Shown here: piece by piece, positions 44,201-57,830 of the stretch | Layout of the letters: the number at the start of each line of letters is the position of its first letter | How positions within the stretch are numbered: position 1 is the first letter of the stretch | Assembly: GCA_944474755.1 (NCBI GenBank) | Contig: OX104117.1 | Location: 43,727,222-43,791,221, forward strand | Reading direction: 5' to 3' | Length of the DNA: 64,000 nt | From: Limnoperna fortunei | Taxonomy: Eukaryota > Mollusca > Bivalvia > Mytilida > Modiolidae | Made by a program: the position numbers and the translations under genes | Notes under the pieces: generated by a model | Told to the model about the DNA's origin: nothing | Database searches by the model: none | Seen by the model: the letters and a program-made list of their open reading frames with translations, nothing else

Positions 44201-46734
44201 TACATGCTGCTGTTTTCAAATTAAGACGACGACAACGACACATTTATCAGAAAAGCCAACTCGAGCCTTGGATTGTATCTGTATTTAGAAAGCCCAACAA
44301 TTAGTCTATGAGAGTTAAATTACTTTGACTGCAATTTTTGCCCAAGTAAGCACATATTTACTTTTTACTTTTTTTCATGTGTATATGTAACATTTTATAT
44401 TCATATTAATATTGATTATATATTATCGTTGTTGTGCAGTGTTTATTTTCAACAGATTGTTGCGTGGAAATTTCCACTGCGTTGAAGATGCCAATCTTGT
44501 TTAATATCACCTCATATATGGAAGTGGAAAAAGTCTAACAATTCACATTGAACTTTTTTATATTTAGATAGAAAACATAGTTAATACATAAAAAACACCA
44601 CTTGATCTATCAGAAATACAAGTAGGATGCTACAAAGATGAGCAATGCATTTGATATCATATCATATCATATCATATCATATCATATGTGTTTACATTTT
44701 TACCTTTATCCTTAAAGGATAACAGTTCCAGTAACTAGTTCATGAGAAATAGATCTGTTTGTTCTTTGACAAATTATAATTCTTTTTTTTTCATTTTATA
44801 TTTTCAGTTCATTTCCATTTAAACAGTTTACTTAACAATGAAATTTAATTTAGCATGCCTTGTTTGAAACAATTTGCAAGACATACAATACAGCTGTTTA
44901 ATATAATGTAAAAGGTAATCCTCTTAGATGAGTAGACCTAATACAAAATTAGGTGCAAGACTTAAAGTCGACATTAACTCTATGTGATCTTTACAAGACT
45001 AATACTGAGAAAGTATCGTTAATTGACCACAGTAAGAGATTGCTATCGGTAATAACAGTTTTATTATGATTAAAACATGTCATTATTATTATTTTTGGGA
45101 TTTGTTTTCAAATGCAGTGTTGACGTAAAGATCTATTATTATTTTTTTTTTGGCCTTTAGTGTTTCCTCTGTCCTTGGTAGTTGATGTGTTTGTGGTCAA
45201 CGAAATAACGCAAAGTTACCCAAAATACTGTATGACTTGTTTCTCCTTTGATTTTTACCCTTCTGCAGCACAAAATATATGTATAACTCTTTTCGTTTAA
45301 GTATTAACATTCTCTAACATTTGCTTAACAGTTCTCCTTTCTGCTTATGCCCTTTTTAGCAAATCGGATATTATTGTTACCGGAAGATACTTTTTTTCAG
45401 TGGCCGGTCAGTATGACCACACCTATTCCAAATAGCATGTTAATTAAACTGCCTTTAAAGTATTAAGACGAAGTTGGCATTGATTATTGTCAAGATCTAA
45501 ATTGTTTGAAAACGTAAAAACTAAGTCGAATAATGTTGGGTTATAAAGGTTTGGAGATAATTGCAATAGATAACAATCAATATATGTTGTTTTCAAAATT
45601 AACAATTCAAACGAGCAAACATAAACATTTATAATAATCTTAGTTTTTTCATCAATTTTTTTAGTCAGGTTAAGCAATTATACTTAAATACAAGATTGTT
45701 GTAATCTAGTTTTTTTTTCAAGTTTACTGCAAAAATCAAAGCCAGATCTTTTATCATCGAATGATATAGTTTGCTGCAGAATGAAGTTGAATCCAGATGA
45801 TCCCTTTTAGATGCATTTTCTTTCTACTGAGTGCGTGCGATGTTTTCTGCTTTGTTTTCCCTGTTTTGTAGATTTGTTGTTTGGAACTTGACCTATCTAT
45901 GAAATACCTTGCTGTTAATCTATTTATACGTACCAAAAGTTGTGAACGTTATGAATTTTCCACGTCAAAATATGACGCCATTATACATGCATATTATGAT
46001 GACCTCTGAATTCCAGTAAATATGGGCTGTATTTTAATATGATTTTTATTAATTTAGAAATTGTTAAATTGAAAACTAAAAACTTGTTAAAGAATGCGTT
46101 TTTTCTTAATTTTCGCTATATCAAAAATTTGGTTTTCACGTATTGTGAAAGCGCTATATATTCAACCATGTCTAGTCATGTTTGTTACAAACACATTTTT
46201 ACACTTTGTCACCAATTTATTACAACTTTCGAAGTATTTGTCGAACTTTAAATTCACACTTTGCAAAACCTAATAACATTTTAGATATGCTTTTTTTTAG
46301 TAATTTTTCCAAGAATTTTTAGACGGTAATATACATTTTTGTTACGATTTACAAGGGTTTATTCATGTCTATACGTTTTCGTTACCGCCACATTGTTTAA
46401 AAACTTTTTCATTTGACGTCGAGCGATGTTAAATGAAAATATAAGACATATATTCGATAAAAAAAATATAAATGCGCAAACCGTATGTGTGCGAATGCAA
46501 ATACAATGGACAAAGACATAGAAATCTAGAGACAAAAATCCTCTTGTAGTGTGCACGACCTCATTTAACGTAACGTCTAAAAGCTCAAACGACGTTACGT
46601 TTAGAGGCCCCAATAACGTGCGCTACGTCTATATTTTAGCAATCACTAAATACTAGCAACATAAGTGATTTTTTAATCTTATATTTCCAACAATTGAAAC
46701 ATGCATTATTAGTACAACCTCTTAATCAGATTAA
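44201..46734. other. Noncoding stretch
   Basis: Only short AT-rich frames are present. A TCATA microsatellite lies at 44654-44687. Around 46570-46610 there is a weak inverted pair around ACGTAACG/CGTTACGT. Confidence 0.45.
44654..44687. repeat. (TCATA)n microsatellite
   Basis: Seven uninterrupted TCATA-type units. Confidence 0.95.
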
Positions 46735-48430
46735 AAAAAATACGGTGTTAGAAACTAGGATATTTCATCCTCGCCAGCTTACGGATTATATGCATCTAAA
46801 ATGACATTTAACACCATTGCATTCTCTAAATATACATACTTTCCTTAGAGAGAACGAAACGCTTTAGCTGTAATATGAAAAAATAGCATGGCCGATAATA
46901 TCAGCTTTTTGATCGGTAAAAGGTTAATGTCTCACAGTTGATCATAATATGCTTCAACTTCAATAGTTTTGTCTTTCCATGTCCCGACATGGAGAAATTA
47001 AGTTACCTTAAAAAGACTAGAATAAAACACGACAGATGTAATTAATAATGTATGTATCGTTTACCTAACTAGAGCATATAGTGTCACTGCTGTTTTTGTG
47101 CGTGTTCGTGCTTTCTTAACTTTTAGTTGTATACGTTCACTGTTTTGTCTGTATCGGTTTTTGTCGTTCAACAATCAATCATTGACAATTATCATCTTTT
47201 TTACCTATCTAAATAGTAATTTTCTTTTCAAAATTTAAAATGAAAATTACTTTTAATACACATATGTGTCACTTCTGGTAGCTGTCAAACACAATGTCTT
47301 CTTTCGTACTCTTGGTGCAAATGTTATTCATTCGAAATATGTTCTTAAGTTGTATACACGTATTAATAAGTTTTCTTAAATGTCAATAATGAATTACTAT
47401 AAATCAAATCTAACAAGCAAATGGCAAGTTTGAAAACATCAAGTTAAATCAATGATATAATATTAGTTAGAAATTGATTACTTTGTGTCTTATCTCTTGT
47501 CGATTTTGATTGGCACAACATATAATATTTTTACTTAGAGTAAAACGATTTTACGACCAAATTGTTACAATATTATTAAGTTTGGGAAATGGATGGAATG
47601 ATTTATATCTATAAGAATTAAAGAATACAGAGTATTTGTTTGCAGCTGAAAATTGAATACACACCTAAAATATCGACTAAATACTTTTGTTTGGTGTATA
47701 AAGTTGACGAACGGCTCAGCTAACCTATAACGTACAACACACTCATGTTAAAAAACATGAAAAAATGAAACATCGTATAGAGTTTTGTGGAATACAATGT
47801 AAAACTTCAACGTAAATGGCGTGTGATACAGTTTTAAGTCAAGTCAGTCTGTGCATGATAAATGATATTAAATAATGTCAAAATCTAATACATGTACTTA
47901 AGACATTATTTTATAATGAGAAGTATCATAGTAAATTATGTCATGCAATTCTGAACTGTTTGCACTATAGCAGTTTTTTTTTCAGCGCCTAGTACTTTGT
48001 TTACTCTTGACAATATTTGGGGATTCAGCAATCATACACATCTTGTAAATAAGTAATACAGTTACAAATATGTGTAAGTTCTTTTGTTTACGTATGAAAA
48101 CATGTATTCATTTAAAAATAAATCAATGTAGTCTTCTTTTCAGAGCAAAGTTTTGTTTGTCAGTGTACTGAAATAAAACAATAGTTTCTATTATTCTTTC
48201 AACAAACACCTGACTGATACAAGTTTCCTATATCCGGGAAAGAAAACAGGAATACATTAGGTTTGTTTTCTCATTGAACCTCCTGCTTGATGTCTGTTAT
48301 ACAGAACGACAGCAATCATTCGTTAACAATCCTTTCAATTCGTTTTATTTAGAGATTATTTCATTGCATTTGTCGGACTTGTAGCGATGCAAAATAAGGA
48401 TAATTGATACACCGGGTTTCTACCTCAAAC
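46735..48430 (+). repeat. Large tandem segmental duplication, copy A
   Basis: Blocks shared with copies B and C in the same order: CATCCTCGCCAGCTTACGG (46768), TTTGATTGGCA and TTTACTTAGAGTA (47505-47545), GTGTGATACAG (47820), GTGCATGATAAATG (47850), TGTACTTAAGACA (47893), ACTGATACAAGTTTCCTATA (48213) and GTTATACAGA (48297). Copy A is shorter because the block equivalent to 54000-54500 is missing between 47825 and 47840. No shared coding exon is readable. Confidence 0.65.
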
Positions 48431-49074
48431 ACAATTTTGAATTGCTACATTTTTGTAAAACAAATACAATTTAATCAGTACCTCCACGGCTTTCTTAATT
48501 CTGTTCTCTTGCATGATAAACCTTTTTGCTTTTTCCCTTGTTGTAGATTTTGTTTTTATATTGTTGGAATATTTGTCCTGCTATTGTACATGGGTAAAAC
48601 TACTTCCCTTTAAAGGTTTACTGGTTGTGGTTTTTCTAAACTGCAATTATCTAATCTGTCTGTGATGGTCATTGATGCAATCACATAATAGAGATGGAAC
48701 AAATCAGACAAAAGAAATAACAACACATTGCTTTTATATTTTACATCTAATAATGTACTCTCCCAAAAAGAAACGAAACATAATTTTTAATTTTGAAATG
48801 ATATTTTTCTTAAATATATATCGGCTAACTGAGAAAATAAATATTGGTGATTACATTTAAACCCCATTTGACAATTGAACTCGGGATGCATTTAAATTCA
48901 ATCAAGCGTGAGAGCCTGGTACGCATGTTTCGAAACATTTTGACAAAAATCAGTTTGTTTTTTCACGTGCAATCCATGGGTGATTTGTTAGTGGGTACTG
49001 CGGGTATAAAAACTCGGTACTTCTTTTCTTTAATTAACACAGTAGTCTAATTGACATCTGACGAGGAAACTATA
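48431..49074. other. Noncoding stretch
   Basis: A 69-codon hydrophobic frame (48404-48613) overlaps the edge of copy A and is not convincing. Nothing else is seen. Confidence 0.4.
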
Positions 49075-49520
49075 TGCCGAGGCTAGAAGCTGCTAACACG
49101 AACATCGCTATCGGTCAACTCCAGGGCGTTGAATCACAGACTGAGATGGCGATACACTTGAATGTTCAACGCAGCACGATTTTTCGCCTGTGATTGGTAC
49201 CAGCAGCTTGACACTACAAAAGCCGGAACTCGTACAGGGCTCCCACGCATCACAACTAACGCCCAGGATCGGTACATCAGGCTGTTTCATTTACGCCACA
49301 GGACCGTTTCTGCAACAAATTCTGCCAATAACATCCCTGGCATGCGGATAATCTCTGGCCAATCGATTGCAAAACCACAAGTGGCGCGCCATACGGCCAT
49401 ACTTTTTAGCCACTTTGAGACGCCAACATTATCATGCAAGGGTACGATGGTATGATATTGTTCAAGGTTGGGATCTCCGGAGGGTGTGGTTCAGCGACGG
49501 ATCTCGCTTTTGCTAGAAAA
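49075..49520 (+). pseudogene. Tc1/mariner transposase, N-terminal remnant
   Basis: Readable pieces over several frames: IGQLQGVESQTEMAIHLNVQ and RSTIFRL (helix-turn-helix, 49110-49190), TTKAGTRTGLPRITTNAQDR with YIRLFHLRHRTVSATN (49210-49320), NNIPGMRIISGQS (49330-49370), and WDLRRVWFSD (49470-49500, where the first catalytic Asp of the DDE triad would lie). The rest of the catalytic domain is missing. Its GC content is higher than the surroundings, as expected for an inserted element. Confidence 0.8.
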
Positions 49521-50159
49521 GAGATGGCCGAATTCGGATATCAAGCTCACTGGGGTAGACTAAATTAAAGCATAAATCTACAGTGAGTTTGGAGATTTAC
49601 CAGGAAGTTCACTTAATTGTCTACGTCAATTACACTCTATCAAAAATCAGATATATTATCAGATATATAATCTACAAAATAACTCATCGCATTAATAGAC
49701 AATGATACAGATCTAAATATATTTCTATTACAGAATAATAGTAACACAAATGGCGTTTTCATCTATATTTCTGACAAATGGAAATTAAAGACATAACCGC
49801 AGTGATAGCTTAGCGTCTTACAGGGATTGAATGACAACAATGTCATAAAGCGCTATGAAATGGTAATGATTATAGTTTTCCTATTTCAAATTTGACTGCC
49901 GTCAAGCAATGTTTCATCTTCTCCAGCTTATGGATTATAACTATTTTAAATGACATTGAACTCATGTGCTACCTCTAAATGCACATACTTCCCTAGTATG
50001 ATGTAACGTGAACTCATGGGGGCACAGTTGCCTCAAGATAAACTACGCTCTAAACAAATTTCATTTTTGAGGTAATTGATCGACACAAGGTAAGTGATAC
50101 ACAGATGACCATGCGTGTCCTTCAACAGTTTTGTCTTTCAAAGTCCTGAAATTGAGACA

Positions 50160-50475
50160 TTGATTGATTGAATGTTTTCTCAACATCCAGCGAGCTATAC
50201 TTCAGTTATATGTAGGGAGTGAACATTGACAAACTATAAATCAACATCAAAAAGGGCGGACATCGCGACCACAATTTTGATTGCCACCGGATGAGTATTT
50301 AGTAATGCGTAGCTGCATAGAATTGAGCCTTGTAGAGACCTCATTGTCGAAATCTACGATACGGTACGCGGTTTGGCTTTCCGTACCTTGACAGCCCCGA
50401 GAGGGCTTCCCTGATCCAACACCTGTGGAGGTGCTCAGCAGCTCTGTGGGTCTATCACCCTCCCAGTATAGCACT
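50160..50475 (+). repeat. Repeat family R, copy in segment B
   Basis: Head TTGATTGATTGAATGTTTTC with CAGCGAGCTATACTTCAG. Tail GAGGTGCTCAGCAGCTCTG, then GGGTCTATCACCCTCCCAG. The same tail ends the copy at 57545-57830, at the equivalent place in copy C, so this insertion predates the segmental duplication. Confidence 0.65.
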
Positions 50476-51856
50476 AATTGATAAATTTAGTTATCTTATG
50501 TATACATAAAGAAGAAAGCGACTGATGTAGTAAATACTGTATTTTTCTGGTTTACCCTTTTGCGGCAAACAGTTTCACACTTTTTCAAGAATTCGCGCTT
50601 TTTACTTTTAGTTGTTTAAGATCACTATTTGTCTGTCCCTGTATTTTAACCAATTAATTCGAATTACAATTTTTGTATTTGTAACATATCTAAATATTTC
50701 GTTCTTTTGCAATACTTAACTGGAAATTGACTGATCAATCTACACCTCCTGATCTTGGCAATGAATAATTGATCGATAGCTCTTCTGGTACCCTTCCAGG
50801 GCAGTGTCTGATTTCCTAATTCTGGTGCACAGTTTGTTCATCGGACATAGATCCTTACGGTTTATAGATATATTAAGAAGTTTTCTCGAATGTAAAAATT
50901 CATATATAAATAAAATGTAATACGAATATGGCAAGCTTGAAAACATTAAGTTCTATAAATGATAGAAGTTTGGTCTTAAATTAATAACTCGGTTATTATT
51001 ATGTTTACTTAGAATCAAACGCTTTTACGATCAAATTTTTACAGGATTATAAGGTTTGTGAAATGGACTTAATGTATATCTTATATACCGACTATATGAA
51101 TTAAATGAACGGCATTGCTTAATCGCTATGTCTAAATTATTAGGGGATCAATAGTGCATCAATTACATGTCCAGTAATCGGGCTAAACCAAACTACCAAT
51201 TAACCAGGAAGATAAGATTACAGAATTATTCTCCGTCATAATACAATGTAAACTTTCAATGTAAAAGTCGTTTGATACCTTAATAAGATACAGTTTAAAT
51301 TCGTTTCATTTAAAGAAAACTTCACACACAAAAATGAATATTATATATGTTTTTCAAATAAAATAACCAAATGTTTCGTTGAATGTTTTATAATATTTTC
51401 AACGGTACAGTTTATACTGTGATTTTATCGTGTAAAATTCACTAAGGGAGGTTCGTCATCTTGTAAATATCTCGTCAATAGATGGCGGTACTAAATATCA
51501 AGTACCAAAATGTCGTTGAGTGATAATACCTTGAAATGGTCAATCAGCAGAATGGTGTATTGTAAGACTAGGTTCTGGCAAGTACATTTCATATTCCTGA
51601 TCAAATCAAGAAAACTAACTTTTGTAATAAGTGGCTCAACATTGTAAAGATTTCTACTTTAGCCTATAGCTACAACAGCAACAACCTTGTATGCGAAGAT
51701 CATTTTAAGCAACGTTGCTGTGAGGTATTTTAATTTAGGGTGCTTTACTGTATTTTTCGTTTTGTCTGAATATTAGTTGGAAGTAGACCACACATATGAA
51801 TTACACGGAAAACAATATTATTGTTAAACTTGTAACTTGGTATTAGTATAATTATT

Positions 51857-52373
51857 AAGTCCCCGACCGCGAAGTGTCGGAGGACTTATTGTTTTTGCCC
51901 AGTTTCTTCTTATTATTATTATTAAGTCTCTGTCACGAATGTCGGATGACATATTGTTTTTTCCCAGTTTATTAATAATAATATTATTCTTTCTTAGCAG
52001 AGAGTTTGTCCGACTCGTTATTTGAAAAAAGTAGTCGAGGAATCCTCATTAAACTTTCCACAAACATAGAAATGTCCAGTTGTGCACAACGGTTTTAGAT
52101 TTTTCAAAATGGCAGCCGTTGAAGTAAAAATGCCAATCGCAAATCTCAGGAATGGCCAGAGGAATGTCAATGAAAATTGGTACACTGATACAGTTGATTA
52201 TCCTGAACATTTTTGCCGAAACAAATTTGACGCGAACGATATCGTTTTGTAATGGCAGCCGTTCACCACACTCCTCCTCGAACGTCAACTTTGTCCGATT
52301 GCACGCAATTTGATATGTAGGTCGATTTAAATGCACCAGCAAAGAATGTTATGTGAGCGACGGGAGGGGACTT
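51857..52373. mobile_element. Nonautonomous element with AAGTCCCC ends
   Basis: It starts with a hairpin (AAGTCC-CCGAC, loop, GTCGG-AGGACTT, 51857-51887), followed by a diverged second copy of that start (about 51924-51950), and ends GGGGACTT. The interior has GGCAGCCGTT twice (52113 and 52253). Architecture (terminal hairpin, doubled 5' end) is like that of the larger element at 58549-61124. The 97-codon minus frame inside is incidental. Confidence 0.6.
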
Positions 52374-53287
52374 TTTGTGACTTGCTTGTATTCAGCACTA
52401 GTTTTTATTATCCTAGTAAAATGTGTGTGCTAATAAATAAATATATTTATATATGTTCCGGAGAATTGTATTAATTAGAACCAAAACATCGCGCAAATAG
52501 GTTTAAATAAACGTCAAAGATGCATAATGCTTAACATGATTTCATGAAGGTATCTTTCATCAAAAGACGAACTATCGTCACTGTTTCATAACTGAACTTG
52601 TCATTTTGTAATCGCGGGTAAAATTTGAAAACCAAATTTGCACCTATATATACCATTCCAAGTAAAAATAATACATAAGTGACATATCTAAATGTTTCGG
52701 GAAAATTAAAAAAAAAATACTTTAAACAAATGAACAGTTATGTAAGCATTTCATTTTTGATCTAAAATAACGCCACCTTGATAACATATGTGATTTCTAA
52801 ATAATTCTAATATGATTTGCATATTTAGAAATACGTTTATTTGATTGGTCTAGATTACTTCCGTTTGAGGTTTTTAACGAAATATATTTTTTGATAAATG
52901 AAGTTGACTCCGTTTATTTTAGGATAAACGACGTTGACCGAACTATTTTTAGCGTAACCAATGTAAACAAAGATGGCGGCTTTCAATATCGAAAGTAGCG
53001 ATAAACTTACAAATTATTTGTTTGATGAATTATCATTAATGATTTGTTAAATTTAAAACTTTCCTTGTGTTCGATACAGAAAAAAAAAGGTTATAGATTG
53101 ACATTGACGTAAAACTATAAATTGTGTTTATTTAAATCAGAAAATGGTTTATGGAAATAATCGTATGTTTAAAAATAAACAAAATATTCATACGTTCAGT
53201 CAATCCCGCTACCAAATACACAAGAAATATGAAGTTGAGAAACACGTTAGATAAATTAATTTCTTTATGCAATTTTAAAGAATTATA

Positions 53288-53443
53288 AGGATTAAACACC
53301 GTTTTCAATGGATTTATCGGTATATCAACAAGACCAACTCACTCACAAACATATCATAAAAGTCCTTCGGACTTTTATTTGTTTGTGAGTGAGTTGGTCT
53401 TGTTGATATACCGATAAATCCATTGAAAACGGTGTTTAATCCT
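53288..53443. repeat. Near-perfect 156-bp palindrome
   Basis: The left arm starts AGGATTAAACACCGTTTTCA and the right arm ends with its exact reverse complement. The outer 63 bp of both arms match without a difference. The centre is AAAAGTCC-TTCG-GACTTTT with a small asymmetry beside it (ATATCAT against AAAT). The flanks read ATA on both sides. It is noncoding and a transcript would form a long hairpin. Confidence 0.95.
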
Positions 53444-55084
53444 ATATTACATAATTTGTTCTTGTTGTTCTTTTTATTGCTATTTCGAGGTCGGCGTCTC
53501 GTGATCTTGTTATTGCAATGAACATCCGGTTTTTTCTCTTGCTAATACTGTTAGTTACCCTCCATAAACGCTGTGCGAAACTACCCAGTGTATTTGCTTA
53601 AATGCAAATAATAATTATCAATATATATATATATATAATTTATGAACAGATATTTTTTCAACAGCAATAATTTTGTTGATATCATTGTTGTCTAAAGAAC
53701 TGTTATTAATACAGTCACAATTTGCAAAACATGAAGGCGTATTTGGTAATTTTATACTCTTATCTGGCCATTAGACATCAATACAGTTTTCGTAACCTTC
53801 AACAACCGCGAAACCTGAAAAACATATTTTCAAACTTATAACACATCAAACGGCAAATATGTTTCTATTTTTTTGATAAACAACATATCAGTTTTCACGT
53901 TTTCCCTTTCAGATCTTACAAATACAAACATACAAAGCCAAATGCTCGTGTAACATTTAATATTTGCCCCCATTTAAATGCTTTCTAATGTTATACATTT
54001 AGTTATTTAATAGTCAAAAACATCTGCAATGAGATGGCTGGAATTTGTCAGTATAAGCATTTAGCGCTAATAATTCATTTTAATTGAAAAACAAAAGAGG
54101 GCAAAAAATATACCACAAAAAAGGTCAAAAGTAATAATTTAATATGTTTAACTGTATCAATAGTATAGTGTGTGTCTTTATTATCAAAAATATAACACGC
54201 CCTATATATTAAATGACTGCATGTAAAATGTCAACAGAAAATAATAAGATTCTAATTTAAGACAAAAGCTACAAAAGTGAAAAACGGTACAAATTACACA
54301 AGCACCAATGTGAAAGAAAGGAATCAAATTTAACGATGTGTGTTCCTGAAATGATAAAACAAGGACAAACAAAACAATAGTCAAACAAAAGCGTTGACAA
54401 CAATACTAACAACAAAAATACATCACTCAAATAAAAAAATGAGAAACAGAGCCCGGCTGAAAACCGGAGGTGAGTCTAGGTGTCCTGGAAGGGTAAGCAT
54501 ATCAAAATAAGTAACCTGAAATTAACTATATGAACAATATAATAGCCTCACACTCTAAGTAATTGCGACTTAAATAATTTTCTTACATATTTAGCTTACA
54601 AAATGTATTAACTATATTAAACTGCGTTAATTTTATATGGAACCTTACTTAAATTTAAATAGTACCATATGTTTGATTGGTTGTATCTTGGTTTTGCTGC
54701 TTTATTTATTTTAATAACATTTCTCAATTTTTTCTTGTACGTCGAATAATAATTTCGGTGAAACATAAGTAATGGAATTAAATTAAGTCAATCTGTCATG
54801 ATAAATGGTAGTAAATCATGTCAAAACCTATATAATATACTTAAGTCATTATTTTATACTAATAAATATCGAAGTAAATAAAGTCAACATGCAATTCTGA
54901 AATGTATTAGTGTTTTCAACTATTGCAGTCGTTCCGATTTTAGTTATTTTTTGACATACGACTCATTAGGGCTCAACAATCTTGTAAAAAGTTATTCAAT
55001 TAAAAATATTTGTAGGTTTTTTTGTTAAACTATGAAAAATACCGAATTTAATCATTTAAATATAAATCAATTTACTATTGTGTT

Positions 55085-55340
55085 GAAAAAGTCTAACATG
55101 TGTGGATGATACTCAAAACTAATAGATGAATTCAGAAGTTAAAATGAAATAACAAATATAAAACACATCAAATCATAATTAGCAAGTTACTCATATATAC
55201 ATATTTAACTACTTTTAACATCAAAAATGTCAAAAAGTTATCAAATTTTTTAATAACTTCAGAATCGCGTTTTTTTTATCTAACACTTGTGGATGATGCT
55301 CAAAACAAACAGACGAATTAATTCAGAAGTTAAAAGCTTT
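55085..55340 (+). repeat. Direct repeat, unit about 60 bp, spaced 194 bp
   Basis: TGTGGATGATACTCAAAAC and TTCAGAAGTTAAAA at 55100-55143 recur as TGTGGATGATGCTCAAAAC and TTCAGAAGTTAAAA at 55290-55337. Confidence 0.75.
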
Positions 55341-55559
55341 CATAATGACAATTTCAACGTGTTATACTAAATAATGTTAAGACCAACACGCTAATATTAA
55401 AAACCTTAGAGTTTTTAGCATTTTCGCATTTCAGGACAGTAAATTTAACATGCAATCATATGATAACTAAATAAGCGAATTTAATTTACAGATACAAGTG
55501 ATAAACCTAAAAAAGAGAATTGTACTAAGTATAATAGCAAGGCAACCGACAAATCAAAC

Positions 55560-55750
55560 AGAGCAGAAAGTCAAGTGATAATTACGATCCGGGTAAAAGT
55601 AAACATATGCAACAAAAAACAAAAACCAAAACCAAAACGTGAGCGACCCGACCCCAAAAAACACCATTAGCGCACTTTGGTGCTCTGAACAAGTAAGCAG
55701 TGCCTGAATCTTATTACGCACCCGTCGATTTACTCAAGTAAAAGTTATAG
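55560..55750 (-). repeat. Penelope-like 3' tail fragment
   Basis: GCGCACTTTGGTGCTCTG, AACAAGTAAGCAGTGCCTG and ACGCACCCGTCG match 9780-9840 on the same strand. RT sequence is absent. Confidence 0.65.
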
Positions 55751-55837
55751 TTATCAGAAAGTTATAGGTACTTATGTGTCAACTGAAAATTTTTTTGAAA
55801 ATGTACAAACAAGAACATACGAGAAAATCATTATTTG

Positions 55838-55960
55838 ATTGAATTGTTTAACCTCCAGCGAGCAGTGTTTCAGCTGTTTGAAGACGACAAATATTCGAAA
55901 ACAGATAAATCCAATATCGTTAGGTAATAAAGCATAAATAGCCAGGATACCGACTAAGAA
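55838..55960 (+). repeat. Repeat family R head fragment
   Basis: TGATTGAATTGTTTAACC, CCAGCGAGCAGTGTTTCAGC and GACGACAAATATTCG match the head of the family. The body is missing. Confidence 0.5.
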
Positions 55961-56019
55961 ATTAGAGCCAATTTCAACGAACGGTTGTAAATAAAGATTT
56001 ACACAAGCATATACAACAC

Positions 56020-56460
56020 ATAAAAAAGAGGAAGTGAGTAACCCAAACGCAAAAAAACCAGGATTGCATTCAGTTGCTCCGAAAAAGTAACCAGTACCTA
56101 CTCTAATAAGACATATCCAAAAGAAAAAGTCAAATCCAAGAATAAAGAAAGTTCTATGACTCTGTGAAAAAAATCTAATAGAATTTAAGAGATAGATTTC
56201 CCATAACCATCAATTAAGTCATGGTAACGACCGTATAAGTTTTTAATCGGTAACAACTCGGCTGCAACAACCCCTGTATGAAGGGCTTAACAGTCAACGG
56301 CAGTGTCTTGCCTACAAAATCAGAATACCGATCAGAAGGTCTAGCATAACATGTAAGTTGTTAAGTGTAAACATCATACCCCTTTGCCGCTAGAATCTTG
56401 CTACTGATTGACGGGAAATTGAAATCGGAAAGTCGAAGTAATGACGTTTGAAGGTTTTTT
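56020..56460 (-). pseudogene. Penelope-like RT 3'-end fragment
   Basis: It is collinear with 9755-10200: AAAAAGTCAAATCCAAGAAT (56131), TTTCCCATAACCATCAATTA (56199), GTCAACGGCAGTGTCTTG (56292), TGACGGGAAATTG (56408). It covers the last ~100 RT codons and the tail, with stops and indels. Confidence 0.75.
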
Positions 56461-57544
56461 GACTCGCTCTTCAAAGGTCTGGTATTGGACCCTCCAAAGT
56501 GAATTTGCAGTTTCTTTAATTTAAACCTCACTAAAGTATACTAAATTCAAAGGTAAATCTACAGATAGTTTTAAATTTACCATGAAGTTTTCTTAACTGT
56601 CTTCTACTTCTATGTTTATTGCAAACAATAACACTATAACAAACTAGAAAAAGTCAATCAAGCGATCACCGATACCCCGCTTAAATTTTACCTTTTTTGT
56701 AAAAGTTTTTACGTTTTGTTGTAAACTGGTGAACTTGGTCTCTAGTGGAATTCCTTCAGCATCAATAGGCTTCTTAGCTACTTGAAATGTAATGAAATTC
56801 TAAAGTTTCATTGAAGTCAAATGCAAACTGTTTATTGTATGGAAATGTCTTTTTTTGTCAAATTTATAACATTTTTTGGCAATTGTAACCTTGAAATTTG
56901 ATGGATCCCCCAAAATCGATAAGCTTTACTTAACCACTTAATATGCAATTAAATCCCATATTTTTATTGACATAAAATGAAAACTTTGAGTTCATGTCCG
57001 GAAACATCTGTTTTGTAAACCATTTCTTTAGGTTTTCGTCGAGTGTGACCTTGACATTCATCAGAATTCGTCCAGGATCAATTGGTTTCTTACCCACTTA
57101 AAATGTTACAATATCCCAGTTTCATTGAAAGCGGATGCATGCTTTTTGATATAGCATCCAAAAAACCATATTTGGGCGGACGACCCTGACTGTGTCAACC
57201 AAGGGGAATTCAAATCAGATATATTATCTACGAAATACAGAAATATTGAGATACAGATCTAAATATGTTTTTACAGTATATTAGTAACTTAAGTTACTTC
57301 ATCTATACTTCATACAGTTTGAAATTAAAGATATAACCGACAGTAATAGTTCAGTCTCTTACTCGGATTTACAAAAATGACAACAATGTCACACACCAAG
57401 AGCTATGAAATGGTCATGATTTTAGTTTTCCTATCTCTAACTTTGCTACCGTCCAGCAATGTTTCATCCTCGCCAACTAACGGATTATAACTATCTTAAA
57501 TGACATTTTACTAATGACTTTTCTTCTAATAAAAATTGTTTGTC

Positions 57545-57830
57545 TAACTTACACTTCAGCATGTGGGATGAGAACAAAATGACGAACAAAAATTAAGAGC
57601 AAACAGGGCAGACATCGGAAACTAAATTTTGACTGCTACCAGAAAATTATTGAGTAATGAGTAGATGTGTAGAATTACACCTTTTAGCGGCTACAATGAG
57701 CCTAACTCCACCAAAGTGTCAATAATGTCAACTGCAAGAGGGCTTTCCTTTTCCGCCACCTGGTGAACTTGCTCGAAAGCTCCGTGGGTCTAGCATTCTC
57801 CCAGTATGGTCCTAGTCCTTAGATATGTTG
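57545..57830 (+). repeat. Repeat family R, copy in segment C
   Basis: AATTTTGACTGCTACCAG, TAGCGGCTACAATGAGCC and CTCCGTGGGTCTAGCATTCT, CCCAGTATGGTCC match the B copy at 50270-50470. Confidence 0.6.

Larger units (their letters stand above)
49540..55090 (+). repeat. Large tandem segmental duplication, copy B
   Basis: It matches copy C at an offset of about 7.0 kb at both ends: 49545 with 56530 (TAGACTAAATTAAAG), 49905 with 57460 (GCAATGTTTCATC), 54190-54400 with 61310-61470 and 54790-55080 with 61805-62110. It has been expanded or invaded at 51310-53880 by repeat material (51857-52373, 53288-53443). Divergence is substantial, so the duplication is old. Confidence 0.65.

Noticed and set aside
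52049..52342. 97-codon minus frame
   Set aside because: Lies within a hairpin-ended nonautonomous element and has no known domain.
52973..53050. Short ATG frame in good Kozak context (AAAGATGGCGGC)
   Set aside because: Only about 26 codons, no donor site and no continuing exon found.
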